The notes: a model not told the origin generated them from the sequence alone. Positions 19,516 to 29,262 are shown, numbered from the stretch's first letter. The stretch is 64,000 bases of DNA from Propionimicrobium sp. PCR01-08-3 (GCF_030286045.1 NZ_CP127390.1:1753482-1817481), one strand, 5' to 3'. A program made the numbers and translations.

Positions 19516-19878
19516 TCAGGCGGCAGGCTGGGCGGTCTGGGCAACCTTCACCAGAGAGGCGAAAGCAGCCGAGTCGCTGACGGCCAGCTCGGCGAGCATC
19601 TTGCGATCGACCTCGACACCGGCATTCTTCAAACCCGCGATGAAGCGGTTGTAGGTCATGCCGTTCTCGCGGCAGGCGGCGTTGATCCGCTGGATCCACA
19701 GGCTGCGGAAGTCGCCCTTCTTGGCGCGACGGTCGCGGAATGCGTAGACGCCCGAGTGCAGGGTCTGCTCTTTGGCCTTGCGGTACAGGCGGGACCGCTG
19801 CCCGCGGTAGCCGGAGGCCCGCTCGAGTACCTCGCGACGCTTCTTTTGTGCGTTGACTGCGCGCTTGACGCGTGCCAT
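19516..19878 (-). CDS. rplT: 50S ribosomal protein L20
   Basis: Early assembly protein of the large subunit, 120 residues. The sequence is typical: [20 protein letters not shown], then [16 protein letters not shown], then [20 protein letters not shown]. In several bacteria L20 represses its own operon by binding the infC-rpmI leader; the structured leader here makes such feedback possible but unproven. Third gene of infC-rpmI-rplT. Confidence 0.98.
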   Translation of the reverse strand: MARVKRAVNAQKKRREVLERASGYRGQRSRLYRKAKEQTLHSGVYAFRDRRAKKGDFRSLWIQRINAACRENGMTYNRFIAGLKNAGVEVDRKMLAELAVSDSAAFASLVKVAQTAQPAA

Positions 19879-19917
19879 TTCGTGCTCCTTGAAAAGTGGT
19901 TCGGGTAGGGAACGGCG

Positions 19918-20136
19918 TCAGCCGCGCTTGGACTTCGGCTTGTAGCCACCGATCAGCTTGCGGACCTTCTTGGCGTCACCGGGCTCGAGGACACCGTCCA
20001 CATTGAGCCGGCGGGTGCGCTTCGACGGCTTGTGCTCGTTCAAGTGGCCCTTGCCCGCGCGCTTGTGCGTCAGCTTGCCGCTTCCGGTTACCTTGAACCG
20101 CTTCTTGGCACCGGAGTGCGTCTTCATCTTCGGCAT
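19918..20136 (-). CDS. rpmI: 50S ribosomal protein L35
   Basis: Small basic large-subunit protein, 72 residues, slightly longer than the usual 64-66. It begins MPKMKTHSGAKKRFKVTGSG and contains the HKPSKRTRRL segment. The added residues are at the C-terminus (KLIGGYKPKSKRG). The ATG at 20136 is chosen by family match; the longer upstream frame is not conserved. Confidence 0.97.
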   Translation of the reverse strand: MPKMKTHSGAKKRFKVTGSGKLTHKRAGKGHLNEHKPSKRTRRLNVDGVLEPGDAKKVRKLIGGYKPKSKRG

Positions 20137-20274
20137 TGGTGCCGCTCCATTCTCTCGATCATCCCGATGCGGAATGCCGCACCGGGGCAGGATCTGTTGC
20201 CAGATCCTTTGGCTAACATCCGGATCCGCAGGCCTGCTCACCAACGTGAGCACGACGGCCTGGGGCCCTGAGTG

Positions 20275-20958
20275 CTAAAGAACGACGTCGGGGTCCATGT
20301 TGTCTGAGGGCCCCTTCTTCTTCTTTGGTTGGCTCGTTGCCTTTGCGCGCAGCTCGGCCTCGACGCGCTTGTTCTCTTCGGCGGCCTCCTGGCGTTCGGC
20401 CATCCGCTTTTCACGCTGGACGGCCTCTTGAGCCCTGGCTTCACTCTTCTTGCGGGTGGGTGCGAGAACCATGTGCATGTTGCGGCCCTCAAGCCGGGGA
20501 GCCTGCTCCACGACGCCGTCCTCAGCGACATCCTCCGCGAGCTGCTTGAGCAGATTCACGCCGAGTTCGGGACGCGACTGTTCGCGTCCGCGGAACATGA
20601 TGGTGATCTTCACCTTGTCGCCGCCCTTGAGGAAGCGCACGACGTGGCCCTTCTTGGTCTCGTAATCGTGCTCATCGATCTTGGGACGCAGCTTCATCTC
20701 TTTGATGACGGTGTTGGCCTGATTACGGCGCGATTCGCGCGCCTTCTGGGCGTTCTCGTACTTGAACTTGCCGTAGTCCATGAGCTTCGCAACCGGCGGG
20801 CGAGCCGTCGGCGCGACTTCAACGAGGTCCAGATCGTGCTCGCGGGCAAGCTGCAGTGCTTGCTCGATACGCACGATGCCAACTTGTTCGCCCTGCGGGC
20901 CGACCAGGCGCACCTCCGGCACCCTGATCCGCTCATTGATACGAGTTTCGTTGCTGAT
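20275..20958 (-). CDS. infC: translation initiation factor IF-3 (ATC start)
   Basis: Binds the 30S subunit, prevents premature joining and checks the start codon. The protein is 227 residues if it starts at the ATC at 20958, giving the family N-terminus [26 protein letters not shown] (20964-20969) stands exactly 5 nt before this ATC. The next usable codon is the GTG at 20922, which would delete 12 conserved residues and lacks a binding site. infC using AUU, AUC or AUA as a start is a known autoregulatory device. The C-terminus carries an added charged tail (from about residue 170, [20 protein letters not shown]...), common in actinobacteria. Confidence 0.93.
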   Translation of the reverse strand: MSNETRINERIRVPEVRLVGPQGEQVGIVRIEQALQLAREHDLDLVEVAPTARPPVAKLMDYGKFKYENAQKARESRRNQANTVIKEMKLRPKIDEHDYETKKGHVVRFLKGGDKVKITIMFRGREQSRPELGVNLLKQLAEDVAEDGVVEQAPRLEGRNMHMVLAPTRKKSEARAQEAVQREKRMAERQEAAEENKRVEAELRAKATSQPKKKKGPSDNMDPDVVL

Positions 20959-20969
20959 GACTGTCCTCC

Positions 20970-21239
20970 AATGTCGTTAGTCCGGCTGACCGGCTTGTTC
21001 CAGCCCGGTGAATGACCCGATCAAGGGCCACCGACCCAATGAAAAAGGTCTCCGCGAATGCGAAGACCTGACAGCAAGTGATCTTGCGGCATCCGGACGC
21101 CTCCGCGCCCCAGCCACATCACCCGGACATGCCGTCCGGGGTATCACTTTCAATACCGACCCGAGGCCATCGAGATACGGCCACAGGTGGAGGGTCAGGC
21201 CCTCACTTCGTTGGATCCGGCCAAGTAGGCCGATCAGCG
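20970..21239 (-). other. long structured leader of infC-rpmI-rplT
   Basis: About 280 nt lie between the predicted transcription start near 21239 and infC. Besides the terminator described separately, it has a perfect hairpin CCCGGAC-atgcc-GTCCGGG (21122-21140). No open frame with a start signal is seen. The arrangement (promoter, upstream hairpins, intrinsic terminator, then gene) is that of an attenuator. Confidence 0.55.
21042..21069 (-). terminator. intrinsic terminator in infC leader
   Basis: On the minus strand AGGTCT-t-CGC...GCG-g-AGACCT is followed at once by TTTTT (complement of 21042-21046), a complete Rho-independent terminator. It lies between the promoter and infC, so it should stop transcription before infC unless relieved. 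That is the hallmark of attenuation. Confidence 0.75.
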
Positions 21240-21245
21240 CAAGGA

Positions 21246-21274
21246 ACTATAGCCCAGACAGGTCATTTTCCCAA
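21246..21274 (-). promoter_or_regulatory. infC promoter
   Basis: TTGGGA (21269-21274) and TATAGT (21246-21251) on the minus strand are separated by exactly 17 bp. The predicted start of transcription is near 21239. This is among the best sigma-A-type promoters in the window. Confidence 0.65.
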
Positions 21275-21413
21275 ACCAGTACTCGGTTGACGCAGACCAA
21301 GAGCCCTCGGCCCGGCCGCACCCGGGCTCCCTGATGCAGCCGTACCACTCGGTCTGTTCCCGGGCACGGTGCACCGCACCCGGGAACCACCAGAGCGCGT
21401 CTACGCTGTGACT

Positions 21414-21815
21414 ATGAGCGACACAACGATCATCGTGCTGATCACTGTTCTGCTGGGGCTGGTCGCAGCGGGATGGGCAGTGCTGAAGTGGAATTCGCTG
21501 CATAGCCCCCGCCATCTGATGCGCGCCACCGGAGCGATCTTGTTGATCGTGGGCGCCGCTCTCGTCGGCCTCACCGGGCAGGTCGTCACCTGGATCCGTC
21601 ACTTGAGCGAGTTGAGCGGCCTCACCTGGGCGGGGCTGATCGTGGCCGTGCTCGGTCTCGTCGCGTTCTTCATCGGCGGAGCGATGAAGGCGCCGACCAA
21701 GGAGGAGGCCCGGCTGCGTGAGCTGGAACGCGCCACCAAACAACGCGACGAAGATGCGAAGACTGCTGCCCGCGCCGATCAAAAGGCTGATAAGGAAACC
21801 AAACGCCTGGACTAG
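21414..21815 (+). CDS. small integral membrane protein
   Basis: 133 residues of unknown function. Three hydrophobic spans are visible: residues about 5-25 (IIVLITVLLGLVAAGWAVL), about 40-60 (ATGAILLIVGAALVGLTGQVV), and about 75-95 (WAGLIVAVLGLVAFFIGGAM). A charged, lysine/glutamate-rich cytoplasmic tail follows (KEEARLRELERATKQRDEDA...). TACGCT lies 6 nt before the ATG, so the mRNA may be leaderless. It is convergent with hisG and divergent from infC. I do not recognise a family. Confidence 0.75.
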   Translation: MSDTTIIVLITVLLGLVAAGWAVLKWNSLHSPRHLMRATGAILLIVGAALVGLTGQVVTWIRHLSELSGLTWAGLIVAVLGLVAFFIGGAMKAPTKEEARLRELERATKQRDEDAKTAARADQKADKETKRLD

Positions 21816-21833
21816 CTCAAGTCGAGCGCCGCG

Positions 21834-22697
21834 CTAGAGCCGGCAGGCGGACAACTCGCTCACCAGGATGCCGCGAGCCCCCAGGTCGTGCAGGTTGTCC
21901 ATCAACAACTGGTGGCCCTTGGCGGGCACCATGACCCGCACCGCCACCCAGCCCTGCTTGGCCAGGGGTGAGATCGTGGGGCTTTCCAGTCCGGGAGTCA
22001 GGGCCATCGCCTGCTCGACGACGTCCTCGGCGATGTCGTAGTCCATCAGCACATAGTCGCGGGCGACGATGACGCCCGAGAGCCGCTGCAGCAGGTGGTC
22101 GAGAGCAACCGGGTCGATCTCGGCCCGCTCGCCGGGCCGCTGCACCAAGATGCCTTCGCTGAGCAGGATCGGGTCGCCGAAAAGTTCCAAACCTGCCTTG
22201 CGCAAGGTGGTTCCGGTTTCCACCACGTCGGCGATCGCATCGGCCACGCCGAGCCTGATGGACGATTCGACGGCGCCGTCCAGATGGATCAGCCGTGCCG
22301 TGATGCCATGTTCGTCGAGGTAGCTCCCCAACAGTCCCGGATAGCTGGTCGCGATGCGCGTGCCGTTCAGCTTCTGGAGCGTCCAGCCTTCGCCTGCCGG
22401 TGCCGCGAACCGGAACTTCGACGATCCGAAGCCCAGCGCCATGATCTCTTCGGCGGGAGCAGCGGAGTCGAGCAGCATGTCGCGTCCGGTGATGCCCAGA
22501 TCCAACGTGCCCTCCCCCACATAGACGGCAATATCGCGGGGACGCAAGTAATAGAACTCGACACCATTGATGTCGTCGACCAGCACAAGATCCTTGCTGT
22601 CGCTTCGCTGGCGGTAACCGGCTTTGCTCAACATGGCCGCGGCGGCCTCGGACAAGGCACCCTTGTTGGGCACCGCGACTCTCAGCATTTCTGACAC
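21834..22697 (-). CDS. hisG: ATP phosphoribosyltransferase, long form
   Basis: First step of histidine synthesis: joins ATP and PRPP. At 287 residues it is the long form with a C-terminal regulatory domain that binds histidine (about residues 215-287), so no HisZ is needed. LRVAVPNKGALSEAAAAML is the family N-terminus, and DAIADVVETGTTLRKAGL is the PRPP-binding loop. AAGGA lies 6 nt before the GTG at 22697, which favours it over the ATG four codons later. It is downstream of hisE on the same strand. Confidence 0.95.
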   Translation of the reverse strand: MSEMLRVAVPNKGALSEAAAAMLSKAGYRQRSDSKDLVLVDDINGVEFYYLRPRDIAVYVGEGTLDLGITGRDMLLDSAAPAEEIMALGFGSSKFRFAAPAGEGWTLQKLNGTRIATSYPGLLGSYLDEHGITARLIHLDGAVESSIRLGVADAIADVVETGTTLRKAGLELFGDPILLSEGILVQRPGERAEIDPVALDHLLQRLSGVIVARDYVLMDYDIAEDVVEQAMALTPGLESPTISPLAKQGWVAVRVMVPAKGHQLLMDNLHDLGARGILVSELSACRL

Positions 22698-22811
22698 GTC
22701 AATTCCTTTTTTCACATTCGGGTGGCGCCGCTTCGATACCACCGCGGGTCCGCGGTCCGAAATCGTCGCGCAGCGCCGCTCAATGGGCTCGATGGGCGTC
22801 CGGGTTCCCGG

Positions 22812-23078
22812 CTACAGATAGCGGTAGATGTCTTCGGGCGTCAGACCGAGCTTCACCATCATGGTCTGCACGTGGTAGATGAGCTGACTCATCTCTTCCG
22901 CGGTCTCTTCGAGACTCTGGTACTCGGACGCCATCCACACCTCGGAGGCCTCCTCGACGATCTTCTTTCCGATCGCATGGACGCCTGCGTCCAGCCGTTC
23001 GACGGTGCCCGAACCCTCGGGACGAGTCTGGGCGATCTCGGTCAGTTGCGCGTACAGCTCTTCGAAAGTCTTGCTCAC
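22812..23078 (-). CDS. hisE: phosphoribosyl-ATP pyrophosphatase
   Basis: Second step of histidine synthesis. The protein has 88 residues in the all-helical MazG-like fold, with the metal-binding EEASEVWMA segment and [21 protein letters not shown]. It is a stand-alone HisE rather than a HisIE fusion. The GTG start follows TAGGCT (23087-23092) by 8 nt, so the transcript may be leaderless and start here. hisG follows about 115 nt later. Confidence 0.95.
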   Translation of the reverse strand: MSKTFEELYAQLTEIAQTRPEGSGTVERLDAGVHAIGKKIVEEASEVWMASEYQSLEETAEEMSQLIYHVQTMMVKLGLTPEDIYRYL

Positions 23079-23113
23079 GACCGCTAAGCCTAGTGCCTGC
23101 CCGAAGGCCGGGC

Positions 23114-25498
23114 CTACACTGCCCGAACTGCCTGCTTGATCTCGGCCACCATTCCCGGACGCACCGATAGCTCGGTGACCCCGCGTTCGATCAGTGCAGC
23201 CGTCACCTCGGGATCGCTGGCCAGGTCGCCGCAGACCGCGATGCGCATGCCGGGCAGAGCCTCGGCAGTGATCCTGATCAGCTCCAGCACCGCCGGAGAG
23301 TTCTGCCTGGCGAGCTCGCGGACAGCCGAATTCGTCCGATCGGCGGCCTGAACGTACTGGCTGAGATCGTTGGTGCCGATACTGACGAAATCTGCGAGTT
23401 CGGCGAATTCTGCAGCACGCAGGGCAGCCGCGGGAACTTCCACCATCACCCCGACAGGGACCGGATCGACACCCAGCTCCGACCGGATCGACTCGATTTG
23501 TTCCCGGGCCCAGACCATCTCCTCGGGTTCGCTGACCATCGGGATCAGGATTTGCAGTTTCACCTGCCGGCTGGCCAGTAGTGCCGCCCTGATCTGATCA
23601 CGGAAAAACTGCGGGGCCTTGCGCATCATCCGGACACCCCGCACCCCGAGCGCGGGATTGTCCTCCGGCTGGTTGGGCATGAACGCCAGGGGCTTGTCGC
23701 CGGCCGGATCCCAGGTGCGGATCGTAATGACCCCGCCCACCGTCTGGCCGATGCGGACGAAGACGTCGGTCTGAGTATCGACGCTCGGCGCGTTGTAATC
23801 CTTGGCGAAGATGTTCTCGGTGCGCACCACACCCGACCCGTCGGCGCCTTGCTTCGCTGCGGCTTCGGCGTCGTCCATCGCACCGATGTTCGCCTCGACC
23901 TTGATGACCTGACCGCCACTGGTGACAGCAGGCTCGTGGGCGCGCAGCTGCGCCCGCTCCGCCGCGTTTGTGCGTTGCTCGTTGCGGCGGTCGAGTTCTG
24001 CCGCGAGTGCGTCGTCAGGGTGTGCCCAGAACTCCCTGGTCACCGGGTCGAAGGCGACGAGTTGGCCGTCGGAGATCTGGTCGGCGTCCTGGCATCCGCT
24101 GAGCACCGGGATGCCGCGCGCCTGCGCGGCGAGCATGCCGTGTCCGCTCAGCCCGCCGGCAACCGTGATGACGCCGACGCAGATCCTGGGATCAAGGCGC
24201 ATCGCGGTCGCGGCGTCGAGTTCTTCCAGCACCCAGATGCGCGGGGCGTCCGGAGTCTCCTGCTCAAGCGGACGGCCCAGCAACGCCAACAGCAGCATCC
24301 TGCGCAGGCTGCGCAGATCCTGCCCGCGTTCACGCAGATAGGCGTCGGAGAATTTGTCGAACGAGCGGGCCAGGTCGGTCAATTGGTCGTCCACCGCGTC
24401 CACCGCGCTGAAGCCGGCCGTGATGCGGCCCACCACACCATGCTGCAGCTCCCGATCGGCGAGCATCATTTGTTGGGCCTCGAGGATGCCGGGTATCACG
24501 GCGCCCTCAGAAATGATGCCGCTCAAGAACTCGTCCACGTCGCTGACGGCCTCGTTGAATCTGGCCAGCTCGTCCTTGGGTGGCAGCGGATGGTATTCCC
24601 CGACCGGCGGACGCATCCCCACCTTGGTGACCGGAGCGATCACGGCCCGCCGTTCGGCCGCGGCGGGAATCTCGCCGAATGCCCGGACCGATGCCGAGGC
24701 GGCGTGCGCATGGGCAGCGCCGCCGGCTTCGCTCGGCCGCGCCGGTTTGGGAGTCAGGTCTTCGCCGAAGTCGTGCGCGGCCAATCCGGCGAGCACATCA
24801 CGGGCGGCATCGGCGTCCGGACCCAAGATCCGGGCCTCCAGAATCTGCCCGTAGGCCACCTCCAGGCCGGCGATACTCGACAGGCTGTCCGCCGGAGCGG
24901 AACCCTTGTCGGCCGAGGCGTTGCTGAGCGTCACGTCGGCGTCCAGGCCTCGTAATGAGGTGACGATCGCCGCCGCCGGACGCACATGAATGCCATGCGG
25001 GTTGCGCACGGTGGTGCGCCAGACCACGCGGTGCGCAGCAGTAGGCGCCTTGGCGTGTTTGTTCACTTGGAGCGGTACGGCAGGCTGATCGCCGTCGTCC
25101 AAGTGCGCGGTCTTCGCCGCGAGCCCGCGGTGGGCTTCCTGGTCGACTTCGCCCAGGGACGCCCCGGTCGAGGCGGTCACGACCGCCTGCATCAGGCCTT
25201 CGATCAGGGGCGCGGAACTGATCTTCACCCTGGATGCCAGGTCGTCGGCCAGGAACTCGATCGCGAGTTCGGCACTGAGCACGGCGCTGCCCAGGTCGAG
25301 CAGAATCAGAACGCCGTCGGGCGAATCGACCTCACCTATGGCCAGTGCGATGGTGGCCGCATCGGTACCGATCGTGCCGTCGCCCAGGCCTGCGGCAACC
25401 GCCATCTCAGGTTTGTTATCGGGAACCATCTGGCTCGCGAGATCTTGCGCGGCGACCGCCAGCGCGTGGCTGTGCGAAACGATGACGATTCCGATCAC
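23114..25498 (-). CDS. dhaM: DhaM-HPr-Enzyme I fusion phosphotransferase
   Basis: Supplies phosphate from PEP to DhaL-bound ADP for dihydroxyacetone kinase. The 794 residues hold three units. An EIIA-mannose-like DhaM domain (about 1-125) has active His9 in VSHSHALA. An HPr domain (about 155-245) has His171 in [11 protein letters not shown] complete Enzyme I (about 280-794) has His453 in [30 protein letters not shown], the PEP-site [20 protein letters not shown] followed by IGTNDLSQY, and the cysteine of [10 protein letters not shown]. coli DhaM has only a truncated EI (472 residues in all), so this form could phosphorylate itself without a separate PtsI. Alanine-rich linkers join the domains. 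The GTG overlaps the dhaL stop by 4 bases. Confidence 0.92.
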   Translation of the reverse strand: MIGIVIVSHSHALAVAAQDLASQMVPDNKPEMAVAAGLGDGTIGTDAATIALAIGEVDSPDGVLILLDLGSAVLSAELAIEFLADDLASRVKISSAPLIEGLMQAVVTASTGASLGEVDQEAHRGLAAKTAHLDDGDQPAVPLQVNKHAKAPTAAHRVVWRTTVRNPHGIHVRPAAAIVTSLRGLDADVTLSNASADKGSAPADSLSSIAGLEVAYGQILEARILGPDADAARDVLAGLAAHDFGEDLTPKPARPSEAGGAAHAHAASASVRAFGEIPAAAERRAVIAPVTKVGMRPPVGEYHPLPPKDELARFNEAVSDVDEFLSGIISEGAVIPGILEAQQMMLADRELQHGVVGRITAGFSAVDAVDDQLTDLARSFDKFSDAYLRERGQDLRSLRRMLLLALLGRPLEQETPDAPRIWVLEELDAATAMRLDPRICVGVITVAGGLSGHGMLAAQARGIPVLSGCQDADQISDGQLVAFDPVTREFWAHPDDALAAELDRRNEQRTNAAERAQLRAHEPAVTSGGQVIKVEANIGAMDDAEAAAKQGADGSGVVRTENIFAKDYNAPSVDTQTDVFVRIGQTVGGVITIRTWDPAGDKPLAFMPNQPEDNPALGVRGVRMMRKAPQFFRDQIRAALLASRQVKLQILIPMVSEPEEMVWAREQIESIRSELGVDPVPVGVMVEVPAAALRAAEFAELADFVSIGTNDLSQYVQAADRTNSAVRELARQNSPAVLELIRITAEALPGMRIAVCGDLASDPEVTAALIERGVTELSVRPGMVAEIKQAVRAV

Positions 25499-26103
25499 GC
25501 CAGCGTCCTCGCGGCTGCCTCCAAGAGGAGAGTTGAGCTGCTGGCACCCGGGTCTGCGACGCCGATGCTCCGTTGCCCGAGATAGGACGCGCGGCCTTTG
25601 CGTGCCTCCATCGGCACGGTGGCGTCGCGTCCGGCTGCTGCCGCCTCCGCAGCCGCCTGCCACGGACGATCCGGGTGTGACTCGAATGCGTCGGCGGCCG
25701 GAAGCAGCGCGTCCAGCATGGTTTTGTCTCCGGCCTGTGCCTTGCCGCGATCCATCACTCCCTGTACCCCTGCCCGCAATGATTCCAGCCAGACGGCGTG
25801 CCCGATCGGGCCGTCGGCGGGCAATGCCGCGGCCAGCCGCAGAAAGAAGGTGCCGTACAGCGGGCCGGAGGCTCCGCCGACGGTGCTGATCAATGTCATG
25901 GCTACCTTTTTCACGTAGGCCTTGGCGTCAGCGAAGTCGGCGGGATCGAGTTCAGCGACAGCCTTGGTGCCCCGGACCATGTTGGCGCCATGATCAGCGT
26001 CGCCGATCTGTCGGTCGAGATCGGTGAGCAACGCCTCATTGGCTGCGATGTCGGACGCAAACTCCTTCAGCCAGCGGGCCATGACCTGTGCGTTCAGCTG
26101 CAT
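25495..26103 (-). CDS. dhaL: dihydroxyacetone kinase subunit DhaL
   Basis: ADP-carrying subunit of the PEP-dependent kinase, 202 residues. NEALLTDLDRQIGDADHGANMVRGTKA holds the Asp and His residues that bind Mg-ADP. GGASGPLYGTFFLRLAAAL and GRASYLGQRSIGVADPGASS are also DhaL signatures. The ADP stays bound and is rephosphorylated by DhaM. The ATG lies 5 nt after the dhaK stop. Confidence 0.95.
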   Translation of the reverse strand: MQLNAQVMARWLKEFASDIAANEALLTDLDRQIGDADHGANMVRGTKAVAELDPADFADAKAYVKKVAMTLISTVGGASGPLYGTFFLRLAAALPADGPIGHAVWLESLRAGVQGVMDRGKAQAGDKTMLDALLPAADAFESHPDRPWQAAAEAAAAGRDATVPMEARKGRASYLGQRSIGVADPGASSSTLLLEAAARTLA

Positions 26104-26108
26104 TGTGC

Positions 26109-27101
26109 CTACCACCTCAATCCGCTCGTGGCGACCGGCGCGTCCCAATAGTTCAACAGTTCGTCATCGGCTTTCACCAAGGTGACCGATGCACCGGCCA
26201 TCTCCAGTGAAGTCACATAATTACCGACAAGGTTACGGGCAATCTGAATTCCCCTGGCCTTCAGCAGGTCGCTGACCTCCGCGTACAGGCCATAGAGCTC
26301 CATCAGCGGGGTGCCGCCCATGCCGTTGCAGATCACGATGACCGGTCCGTCGGTGAAGTCGAGGTCGCCCAATATCGGATCCAGCAGCAGCGGCGCGAGA
26401 TCGTGCACGGGAGCGATCTTGTGTCGGGAGCGTCCCGGCTCGCCGTGGATGCCGATGCCCAATTCGATCTCGTCGTCGGCCAGGTCGAAGGTGGGTCGTC
26501 CGGCCGCGGGCACGGTGCACGAGGTGAGGGCCAAGCCCATCGACCGGCAGGCGTCGGCGGTGCGCTGCGCGAGCGCCGTCGCCTCGGTGAGCCCGAGACC
26601 AGCTTCGGCGGCCGCTCCGGCGATCTTCTCCACGGCCACCGTGCCGCCCACTCCGCGGCGTCCGGCCGTGAACAGCGAATCGGTGACGGCGACATCGTCT
26701 TGGACGATGACGCTGGCGGTCTCGATGTCGTCGGCGGCCGCGAGCTCTGCGGCCATCTCGAAGTTCATCACATCGCCGGTGTAGTTCTTCACGATCAGCA
26801 GTGCGCCAGCACCACCGTTGGTGGCCTGCAAGGCCGCCTCCACCTGGTCGGGAGTGGGGGAAGTGAAGACCTCGCCGCAGACTGCTGCGTCCAACATGCC
26901 GGGGCCGACGAAGCCGCCGTGCAGCGGCTCATGGCCCGATCCCCCGCCGGAGATCACGGCAACTTTGCCGGGCCGGGGAGCGTCCGAACGGATGATCAGG
27001 CGATTGGTATGGTCAATGTGCAAGGTGGCTGAATGCGCAGCTTCGATGCCGCGCAACGCATCGGCGACGACGGTGCCAGGATCGTTGATCAGCTTTTTCA
27101 T
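26109..27101 (-). CDS. dhaK: dihydroxyacetone kinase subunit DhaK
   Basis: Binds dihydroxyacetone covalently through a histidine and receives phosphate from DhaL-ATP, giving DHAP. The protein is 330 residues. ISGGGSGHEPLHGGFVGPGM (residues about 51-70) is the substrate loop and IHGEPG holds the hemiaminal histidine, about residue 219. The start is MKKLINDPG at 27101 with TGGAG upstream. First gene of dhaKLM; a perfect palindrome lies 25 nt upstream. Confidence 0.95.
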   Translation of the reverse strand: MKKLINDPGTVVADALRGIEAAHSATLHIDHTNRLIIRSDAPRPGKVAVISGGGSGHEPLHGGFVGPGMLDAAVCGEVFTSPTPDQVEAALQATNGGAGALLIVKNYTGDVMNFEMAAELAAADDIETASVIVQDDVAVTDSLFTAGRRGVGGTVAVEKIAGAAAEAGLGLTEATALAQRTADACRSMGLALTSCTVPAAGRPTFDLADDEIELGIGIHGEPGRSRHKIAPVHDLAPLLLDPILGDLDFTDGPVIVICNGMGGTPLMELYGLYAEVSDLLKARGIQIARNLVGNYVTSLEMAGASVTLVKADDELLNYWDAPVATSGLRW

Positions 27102-27126
27102 GGCTCCAGTCAACCACTGCCCGCGG

Positions 27127-27143
27127 CTTGCAGCCACTGCAAG
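27127..27143. promoter_or_regulatory. 17-bp palindrome between dhaK and ftsH
   Basis: CTTGCAG-cca-CTGCAAG is a perfect inverted repeat with 7-bp arms in the 100-bp space between the divergent dhaK and ftsH genes. TAATAG upstream of it on the minus strand could be the dhaK -10, which would put the site just after the transcription start. It is a likely operator for a regulator not encoded here. Confidence 0.55.
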
Positions 27144-27201
27144 GCGAATCCGTGTCTATTAGTGAGGCCGTCTAGCATTGAGGAACCATGCAGGAGGTTT
27201 C

Positions 27202-29253
27202 ATGACCGATCCCCGCCCGTCGCGGCCATCTGATGTACCCACGCCCGAGCGTTCGACAGACGAACCGCGCCGTCCCTCGCAAGCACCTTCGGGACCTCCG
27301 CCGCTGGATTCGCCACGGCCCTGGCGCACCGAGGGGCTGCCGAATCAGGGCAAGGACGACAAAGGGGACAAGCCGAAACGATCACGGATGTGGCAGTTCT
27401 GGCTGATAGCCGGGATCGTGCTGCTCGGGCTATGGGGCCTGTTCAGCTGGCAGGATGCGCGCAATGCTCCCCCGACGGTTCCCTACACGGAGTTCGTCGC
27501 CCAGGTCGAAGCCGGTAATGTCAAGGAGATTTACGCCCAAGGCGACACCATCCAGGGCGAACTGAACAACGAGGCTCAGCTGCCCGACGACGGCGACGAC
27601 TCGACCGACGAAGGCAGCTATACCGAGTTCAGCACCGAGCGTCCGACATTCGCGCAAGACGATTTGTTGGCCGAATTGCAATCGAAGGGCGCCGTGGTCC
27701 GGGCCACCCCGCTCAGCGAGCAACGTGGTGCGGTAGCAAATATCATCTCGTCGCTGCTGTTGTGGGGCCTGTTGATCGGGGTGTCCTTTTGGGCGTTCCG
27801 CAAGATCGCGAAATCCGGCGGCGGGCTTGGCGGATTCGGTATGCAGCGCGAGATCAAGCCGATCGAGAAGACCGCTGTGCGGGTCAATTTCTCCGACGTG
27901 GCAGGCATTGACGAAGTCAAAGAACAGGTGGACGAGATCGTCGACTTCCTCAAGAGCCCCGACAAATACCGCCGGGTCGGCGCACGCGCACCTCGTGGCG
28001 TGCTGTTGGAAGGCCAGCCCGGCACCGGCAAGACGCTGCTGGCCAGGGCAACCGCGGGAGAGGCGGATGTGCCGTTCTTCAGCGCCTCGGCCAGCGAATT
28101 CATCGAGATGATCGTCGGCGTCGGTGCACAGCGAGTGCGCCAGCTTTTCGACGAGGCCAAGAAAGTGGCCCCCGCGATCGTGTTCATCGACGAGATCGAC
28201 GCCATCGGCCGGGCCCGCGGCTCGAGCCGAGCGTCCGGCAGCAACGACGAACGCGAACAGACCCTGAACCAGATCCTGACCGAGATGGACGGCTTCGACG
28301 GCACCGAGGGTGTCGTCGTGATGGCCGCCACCAACCGTTCCGATGTGCTCGACCCGGCGTTGACCAGGCCCGGACGATTCGATCGCGTGATCACGGTGAG
28401 CCCGCCCGATCAGCTGGGACGCGAGAAGATTCTGCAGGTGCACACCCGCGAGATCCCGTTGGCCGAGGATGTCAATTTGAAAGCCCTGGCGCAGACCACG
28501 CCCGGCGCGACTGGTGCCGATCTGGCCAATCTGGCCAACGAGGCGGCGCTGCGGGCGGCCCGGCGTGACGACACGGTGGTCTATCAGTCGGACTTCACCA
28601 ACGCGTTGGAGCAGATTCAGTTGGGCGTTGCCCGTTCTGTGCTGATTCCCGACGATGAGAAGCGCCGTACGGCCTACCACGAAGGCGGTCACGCGCTGCT
28701 CGGCATGTTGCAGAAGGGTGCCGACCCGGTTCGCAAGGTCTCGATCATCCCGCGCGGCCAGGCTCTCGGCGTCACCTTGTCGACCCCCGATACCGACAAA
28801 TACGGGTATGACGAGCAATATCTGCGTGGACGCATCGTCGGCGCGCTGGGCGGCATGGCCGCCGAGGCCGCTGTCTATGGCGTGGTCACCACCGGCGCCG
28901 AATCCGATCTGCGGTCGGCGACCTCCATCGCCCGCCAGATGGTCGGCAAGTGGGGCATGTCGCCGAAGGTCGGCCCGATGACCGTGCTGTTCGAAGACGT
29001 CAACCCGCGCGATCTCGGCATTTCCGATGAGACGCTCTCACTGGTGGACGCCGAGGTCCGCGCGATCATCGCCGAATGTCATACCCGTGCGGTTGACCTG
29101 CTCAACGAGCACCGGGACAAACTCGACGCGATTGCCCGCGAGCTGCTCGCGAAGGAGACCTTGGACGAGGACGAGGTCTACAAGATCGCCGGAATCGAGC
29201 GTCCGGCTCAAAGCGACTTCCATTCCGAGTCGGTGGCCGGCGCCGCTGAGTAG
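27202..29253 (+). CDS. ftsH: ATP-dependent zinc metalloprotease FtsH (variant)
   Basis: Membrane AAA+ protease that extracts and degrades membrane and short-lived proteins. The 683 residues comprise a proline-rich cytoplasmic N-terminus (1-62, unusual), TM1 (about 64-83), an extracytoplasmic domain with an acidic insert (about 128-142), TM2 (about 180-198), the AAA domain, and the peptidase. Walker A is GQPGTGKT (271-278), Walker B FIDEID (328-333), zinc site HEGGH (493-497), third ligand Asp569. The pore motif reads MIVG (303-306) where FtsH normally has MFVG, so the key phenylalanine is isoleucine. Walker A has Gln for the usual Pro. AGGAGG precedes the ATG at 27202. It may be a second paralogue rather than the housekeeping FtsH. 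Confidence 0.93.
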   Translation: MTDPRPSRPSDVPTPERSTDEPRRPSQAPSGPPPLDSPRPWRTEGLPNQGKDDKGDKPKRSRMWQFWLIAGIVLLGLWGLFSWQDARNAPPTVPYTEFVAQVEAGNVKEIYAQGDTIQGELNNEAQLPDDGDDSTDEGSYTEFSTERPTFAQDDLLAELQSKGAVVRATPLSEQRGAVANIISSLLLWGLLIGVSFWAFRKIAKSGGGLGGFGMQREIKPIEKTAVRVNFSDVAGIDEVKEQVDEIVDFLKSPDKYRRVGARAPRGVLLEGQPGTGKTLLARATAGEADVPFFSASASEFIEMIVGVGAQRVRQLFDEAKKVAPAIVFIDEIDAIGRARGSSRASGSNDEREQTLNQILTEMDGFDGTEGVVVMAATNRSDVLDPALTRPGRFDRVITVSPPDQLGREKILQVHTREIPLAEDVNLKALAQTTPGATGADLANLANEAALRAARRDDTVVYQSDFTNALEQIQLGVARSVLIPDDEKRRTAYHEGGHALLGMLQKGADPVRKVSIIPRGQALGVTLSTPDTDKYGYDEQYLRGRIVGALGGMAAEAAVYGVVTTGAESDLRSATSIARQMVGKWGMSPKVGPMTVLFEDVNPRDLGISDETLSLVDAEVRAIIAECHTRAVDLLNEHRDKLDAIARELLAKETLDEDEVYKIAGIERPAQSDFHSESVAGAAE

Positions 29254-29262
29254 TTCCCGACG

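Noticed and set aside
20275-20922. IF-3 starting at GTG 20922
   Set aside because: It would lack the conserved [12 protein letters not shown] segment and has no Shine-Dalgarno; the ATC at 20958 has an excellent one.
27430-28818. Minus-strand frame of 462 codons opposite ftsH
   Set aside because: Antisense to the AAA and TM regions of ftsH; no own start signal or family.
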